Origin: Plutella xylostella
Taxonomy: Eukaryota; Arthropoda; Insecta; Lepidoptera; Plutellidae
DNA length: 64,000 nucleotides
Assembly: GCF_932276165.1 (NCBI RefSeq)
Contig: NC_063998.1
Span: forward strand, 5,282,501-5,346,500
Direction of reading: 5' to 3'
Shown here: piece after piece, positions 58,564-64,000 of the stretch
Layout of the letters: the number at the start of each line of letters is the position of its first letter
How positions within the stretch are numbered: the first letter of the stretch is position 1
Notes under the pieces: model-generated
What the model was told of the DNA's origin: nothing
Databases searched by the model: none
What the model saw: the letters and a program-made list of their open reading frames with translations, nothing else
Made by a program: the position numbers and the translations under genes

Positions 58564-59520
58564 TACGAATACTCGTTTTCAAACATAGTTATCTGAGTAG
58601 CTAGTAGCCGTACATAAATTAACAACTAAGACACTTTTCTGATTATGATTTTTACTTATATCCTCAACCAAAGATCGCCCCATCATCTGCCTCCTGACGT
58701 GTATAGGATCGTAATAAAGTGGCTCCACAGCAGAGAATAGTTCGGCAGGCTATTGGATATGTGATTTATGTTGGAGAGTGGCCGGCGCGCTCTCATTGTG
58801 CTAGCTTCAGCCACACTGAAGATTAACATTGGAAACTCCGGGGAAAACAAAGGGGGAAAGTGGACCAGAATATGACAGGCTGTGTTATCTAAATTGGATA
58901 TCTGCTTCCTACAAGTCGGTAAGTAATAAACTAATTCTAGGTTGTTGGTATGGATTGATTTGTGGGTTTTTAAGTGTAAAAAATTGCCTGCATATAAATT
59001 TACATAAAAATAAATCGGAAGTTTGCACGTGAAAGAGTAACAAAACCTAACAAACTTTCACGTTTATGAAATTAGTAGGATGATTATCACGTTAAAATTA
59101 CCAGTTTTAAATTAAGTAGTGTTTTATTTTGCGTAGCATGTAAGATACATGAAATATAGGAAATAATTTATCGTGTTTTGGTAACTAGAAATAAGCACCA
59201 AAGAAGAACGGGCCGGGAGTCAGTCGTGTGGCGATCTAGCGCTTGTTAGTAATGAGCTAATCAACTTGATTTACGACTAGAAAACAATAACACGAAACTT
59301 GAACTAACATGATTTATGTGATTGCTGTAGTGTTACGATAATATAACTGCTCAGGTGATTTAGCAATATCATCATTAGGCGATGCCGATGTAAGTTATTA
59401 TTCGGGATGTAACGTAAGTTATCAAGTTTTGTTATGTTTTGAGTAGTATTTACAGCTGGTGAAAATAAGTTATTTCGTATTCGTGTTGGTAGTATTTTGT
59501 TTAATTTCATCAGTTTAAAC

Positions 59521-60031
59521 CAGTGTTTTTCAACCTGTGGGTCGCGACTCACTGGGGGGTCACGAAGCATCTGTAGGGGGGTCGCCAGAGGTCGAAAAAA
59601 CTGCGTACTTTAGTGAAAAAAAAAACCATAAAGATACCTAATTAAATAAATTAAATCTTTTCAGATTTTTCAAAGTGAATCCAGACGCTGTTAATAATAA
59701 CAGAATGGAATTATACAGGGTGTTGCAAAGGTAAAAGGGTGTTAAAAGGGTATTTTTTTCGCGAGTTTTGAAATTCTGTTTTCATTTTCGGGGTTAGATA
59801 TACCATGATGCACATGTAGGTTTCGGCTTAGTATACCCTTTTTGCCATTCCCTTCGCGTCATAGTCCTTCTTTTAAGGACCATAATGGTATCCAATAAAA
59901 CAAAACCCAAATTTTTTTTTGGCCCCTTTATACATATACCTACATGTTAAAATAACCGAAGGGTCAAGGGGGTCGCGAAATATTTTTTAATACCAGGGGG
60001 GTCGCGTCATGAAAAAGGTTGAAAAACACTG
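59521..60031. mobile_element. hAT-like MITE with 8-bp TSD
   Basis: Ends CAGTGTTTTTCAACC / GGTTGAAAAACACTG with subterminal GGGTCGCG motifs. GTTTAAAC duplicates lie at 59513-59520 and 60032-60039. CA(G)TG termini plus an 8-bp duplication define hAT. No transposase; 511 bp. Confidence 0.88.
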
Positions 60032-60039
60032 GTTTAAAC

Positions 60040-63000
60040 CTTTGAAGTCCAATGTCGGAAGTAGGTATCGCTCATCTCTTAACTTATCTAAAATGACGCC
60101 AACTCCATGGTAGATCGCTTGGTTAAAATTAAAATGTTATGTAGGTATTTAGGGTCCCAGAAAATATATTTACCTATGATGCAGAAGCAACGACTTATTA
60201 GCGAAAAGTCCCGCTAAAACAATTTTAAGTAGCAAGCAGTGTGTCAATGAACAAGGTAATCATGACTGATAACAACACACCGTATGATTATCATTATGCG
60301 ATATGATACAATAAGCAATCAAAACAGACAAAAACGTGAGAAAACGGCGGCGTCACAGTAATCTGTGTGTATTGTCTTTCATTATTCTCTTCACAGATAA
60401 ACTCTGTAATACTGAAGATCACGGTCAAATGATTACGATACTTAGAATCTGGTTAACGCATTTATCACGATTTTAAGCTATCTATTGGGTAATAAAAAAT
60501 ATCGTTTAGGTTAGAATCATGCTTTCGATAGCAGTTACTGTTTTTCTTTGTATACCTAGATAAATACGATAGGTGTTCATGGTTACAAATAAATTAGATT
60601 TGATAAATCCATGTTGGATTGTTAATGCTTGCTTGTACCGTTACAAAATAATAAGAAAGTAATTCTATTGTTCTGTCTGCTAATCGACCGTGAAGTTGTT
60701 CGATGTTCGATTTTGTGAAGCAACTTCCCTAATGTTGTTAAGTAAACGTACATAGTTATACTTAAAGTTATTGTGAGTAGGTATATATTTTTGGGCAATT
60801 TTTGTATAGTAATTTGTCGTGGAACAAAAGCTATTCGGAATGACCGCCAGTTTCACCGTATAGCTTAGATACCTAGATTTTTGAACACCCAGTATAATTT
60901 TAAAGAAGTATACCACTACGTTGCAACTAGATTCGAACATGCGTCATAATATCTCCACAATTCAAGTATGCACTAAACCTATTTTCAGATGCGACTAGCT
61001 TTCAGTCTATTTATTTTATTTTGCAATAAAATACATGAGGTGTGGCTGAGAGACTCCCGGTCCTCACATTCCAGTGAGCTAGAACTATGCTGGAGCTGGA
61101 GGGTTACTCTATAGTCTCTATACTAATCAAAAACGAACGAGTGCTGTCGGGAAAACGGCACGTTTAATGCAACGAGATAGAGTCGTGGCTCGCGCAGCAG
61201 CGCTACCAAACTTAGGTTTTCGTCATATAGAGTAGCCCCCCTGGAGCGAAATGGTTTGCGGCTGCCAAGTCCTATTTTACTCACTGTATGTTTACTTTTT
61301 AGTCTTATTACCATACGGATAGTACTTCATATTTTAAAGAGGTAAGATTAACGTGCTGTATGTAATGAATAAAATCAAACGCTTAACATAATGCTCAGGA
61401 GTTCGAATGGGCAAAGGCTAGTTAGTATTATTATAAATAAGTATGCTTGCATAATATTTAATACAGACCAAGATCTTGGTAATTTGGTAATTTTTATATA
61501 AGTAGGTATTAGCTGTATATTTACTTTAAATTATATAAGTAGGTATTAGCTGTATTTACTTTAAATTGAGCAAAACTTGTATTGATGATATTTTAGTTCA
61601 TTAATTTTAATACTCGTAAGGATACAGTCAGATAAACTCCTATATTGACTTAACTACGTGCTGTCAATTTTAATTTGATTTATTATGTAAGGTTAGTTCT
61701 ATTGTTACCACCTTATTCATAGAAAAGTTACAATACGTTTTAACTAATAAACTGTTTTGTCCCTCTCTGTCAAAGAACAAATTGTTCTTTGTTGGAGAGG
61801 GACAAAACAGTTTATTAGTTAAAACGTTTTGTAACTTCTCTATGAATAAGGGGGTTAGTCCCTACTTATGACATAAACTAAATTGGCCATTGTCTTCCCC
61901 GTGCGTATGTACAATTGTACATACCTTCTCTTGGGAATCTTTGTTTGGATTATCATGGCTAAGATTACTTATGAAATGACAAATCGAATTATGGTTTCGC
62001 ATTATTTCTTACTAGTGAGAGGATACGGTGTTTTAATCATAATTTATTGCCTAATTTTGATCCCAAAAAGTACTGAAAAGTAACTGTTGAACTTATGTAC
62101 ACTTACAAATTCCCGGTAAATAAATGCAATTAGGTATTCGCTATATGTAGAAAAATAAAGGACTAGCAGCGATACTATAGTAATATATATCTACGAAATA
62201 TGGGTTTAAAATATGAAATGCATAATTCTATACGTACCTAGAGTTAAACTAGATGTTGAAATTCTGGTACTTTAAAGTCGATCAGTACATTGTTATGCTT
62301 ATGATATACCTATTACCTACACAATACTACATACTTGAGATGTGTTCATAAATATTACGATCTTGTTCTGTTTATGCTAAAATGGTTGTTACAAAAGAGC
62401 GATTTGAAACTGATGATCTACATGTAGATTGCCCTACATCTATCGCTGCAATACTTCAGCAAGCTAACATCTCTCAGTTCCGTATGCTTTGAAATATGAA
62501 AATTACTTCTACTTATCATTATGCTGTTGCAATCTCACATTAGCCATTACTCAAAAAAACCTACATAGTACCTACATTATAAATGTTTGTACTTTTTTTT
62601 ATTGTTTTTTGACTTAATATGCAACGAGGTGTTGAAAAATAGTGATCAGTGCAGCGTTCTATAAAATCTATTAAGTACATTAGTAATGAACAATGCTGTG
62701 TCACCGTCGCTGATTGTGGCACAACGTGTACGAATCTGACAGTTGTTCGACAGCATCGCTGTAACAGGATCGTTGATTGCTAATCTGAGATATTATTTAC
62801 GGTGCCGGTGTAGTTGGTGGTGGTTTTAGCTTTACTTTTAGCCATAGCTGGTGGCCAGTGAAGCAGGGCGGGTCCGTTGGAGCGCTACCGTTGCTAGACC
62901 CGCAAGGTGGCGTGCTAATTGTGTTATTATGACTACACCGGACATGTGGGCTAAGCTACTACAGTAGTACTTAACTTACTAATAGACTACCTCAGCCGCA

Positions 63001-63465
63001 GTTGAGAAATGCACATAGATACAAAAATTCATATAGGTAGATATTCAGAAGTAGGTCTTAATTATTTCTTTCTTTCTAATAAATGATGAGCAAGCTACAA
63101 AATATTAATATTCCTATTTGGACTAATTTCTACATTATCTAGAGAGGCCCAAATTTCTAATATTTCTTGGCATACTGTCCGTTGATGGTATTGGTTAGTT
63201 ACCATCAGATGTATTTTGTTCTGATAGCTTAAACAAAGCTCTAGGAAAAAATGGCTTCATGAAAAACTCCTTTCAAAACTTTTCTCTTACTTGTTTTTGT
63301 CAATATCCAGCTTTCGATAATCCGCAGATGTACTTATGTAGTGACGAAGGAGAGCGACATCATTCGTAGATAAATAATAAAGATGTCGCAACCGAAACTA
63401 AATAATTTTAACAGTTTCGAAATAATATCGTTAAAGCGTCGCACGTCGCGTCTGCCCGTCATATT
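60040..63465. other. intergenic, no gene seen outside the 61.7-kb MITE
   Basis: Apart from the MITE at 61708-61854, I see no supported feature; 61490-61560 contains a short direct repeat ('ataagtaggtattagctgta'). Confidence 0.4.
61708..61854. mobile_element. palindromic MITE, TTA target duplication
   Basis: CCACCTTATTCATAGA... folds onto ...TCTATGAATAAGGGGG over nearly the whole 147 bp, with TTA on both sides (61705-61707 and 61855-61857). Harbinger-like by TSD. Confidence 0.7.
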
Positions 63466-63529
63466 ATGAATATTAAACTGTTAATTATAGTCTTCATAAC
63501 ATTATGCTCATGTCTGGCATTCCAATCAG
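63466..63529 (+). CDS. possible signal-peptide first exon of a secreted protein (partial)
   Basis: ATG 63466 opens MNIKLLIIVFITLCSCLAFQ, a textbook signal peptide, and the frame meets an AG|GTGA donor at 63529 (phase 1). Later exons would lie to the right, beyond the window or unrecognised. Such a short stretch could arise by chance. Confidence 0.3.
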
Positions 63530-63871
63530 GTGACTCAATGCCGCTACAATATAATAATTATATATATTTTTCATAAGTACATACATATTATAAATTAAAT
63601 ATCTGTCTGAGATTGTAAATATTATAAATTAAAGAGATATGTATCTCTCTAATTTCTCAGATCTTTTACGTAAACACAATTTCGACTTGAATCACCGACT
63701 AATTAAATCATACTTCTCCTGACTCTTAATTTTAATTCTACTCTTTTATTTTTTTTCCTCTAATAACTTCCAAACACTCGGCTAACGTGCGCAGGCGCAG
63801 CGGCGCGTGGCAGTCACTTCGCCATCGGCCGTCGCGAGTGAAAGTGGAAAGTTTGGGACAAGTCGCGCTGA

Positions 63872-63970
63872 ATGCCTAATAGTGTCGTCCACACGGTGAC
63901 CGTGCGTGAACTACGTGTTCTGCTGCGTGAGTTGAGATACTCGCAGGTGGAAGAAAGCCTTGTGCGATAA
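63872..63970 (+). CDS. possible first coding exon of a gene running off the right edge
   Basis: In a locally GC-richer stretch, ATG 63872 opens MPNSVVHTVTVRELRVLLRE with donor-like sites (C|GTGAGT near 63927 and CAG|GTGGAA near 63946) before a stop at 63968. It resembles a 5' exon with a leader from about 63800. No family recognised. Confidence 0.25.
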   Translation: MPNSVVHTVTVRELRVLLRELRYSQVEESLVR

Positions 63971-64000
63971 GCTATTGGTTGACGAAGGCTCAGAGTGACT

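Noticed and set aside
58812..58919. Possible exon ending at CTACAAGTCG|GTAAGT
   Set aside because: The donor is good and a weak acceptor precedes it, but there is no in-frame ATG, homologue or partner exon.

Overview
This window looks like nuclear DNA of a moth or butterfly (Lepidoptera). It is AT-rich, carries short-exon genes with long introns, and is saturated with 'tacctacct'-type motifs and repeats typical of Lepidoptera: Lep1-like Helitron remnants, tRNA-derived SINEs, non-LTR retrotransposons and many palindromic MITEs. No bacterial, CRISPR or phage features were seen.

Layout. 1-7528: no recognisable coding exon; GC-rich patches lie upstream of, or in introns of, the next gene. 7529-8975 (+): the terminal exon of a ZFP36/Tis11 tandem CCCH zinc-finger mRNA-decay protein, with a 3' UTR holding AU-rich motifs. 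12639-15167: two divergent paralogous genes for small secreted proteins, each with five decapeptide repeats and one peritrophin-A chitin-binding domain; they share a compact head-to-head promoter region. 16476-17760: a foldback element and LINE debris. 19966-27756: a nest of transposons, in which an I-like LINE sits inside a terminal-inverted-repeat element and itself carries three further insertions. 28143-40301 (+): ALDH6A1 (methylmalonate-semialdehyde dehydrogenase) in ten exons. Its intron 1 holds a CR1-like LINE with a canonical -1 frameshift signal between its ORFs, and exon 6 is duplicated in frame. 41494-46022 (+): a DNase II with both catalytic HxK motifs. 46635-49223 (+): a tandem DNase II paralogue that has lost both motifs. 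50091-56049 (-): a membrane-anchored short-chain dehydrogenase/reductase (SDR) whose cofactor and YxxxK motifs are degenerate; a tRNA-Gly(CCC) lies antisense in one of its introns. 56050-64000: mostly non-coding, with mariner-, hAT- and Harbinger-like MITEs, plus two tentative first exons near the right edge.

The host genes do not form one pathway. ALDH6A1 is mitochondrial valine/pyrimidine catabolism, DNase II is lysosomal or secreted DNA digestion, the peritrophin-like pair bind chitin, and ZFP36 controls mRNA stability. The strongest points for a second look are the frameshift cassette in the LINE, the DNase II-like pseudoenzyme, the duplicated ALDH6A1 exon and the divergent peritrophin-like pair. 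All gene models come from reading splice sites, phase and protein motifs by eye; none is backed by transcript data or database searches.
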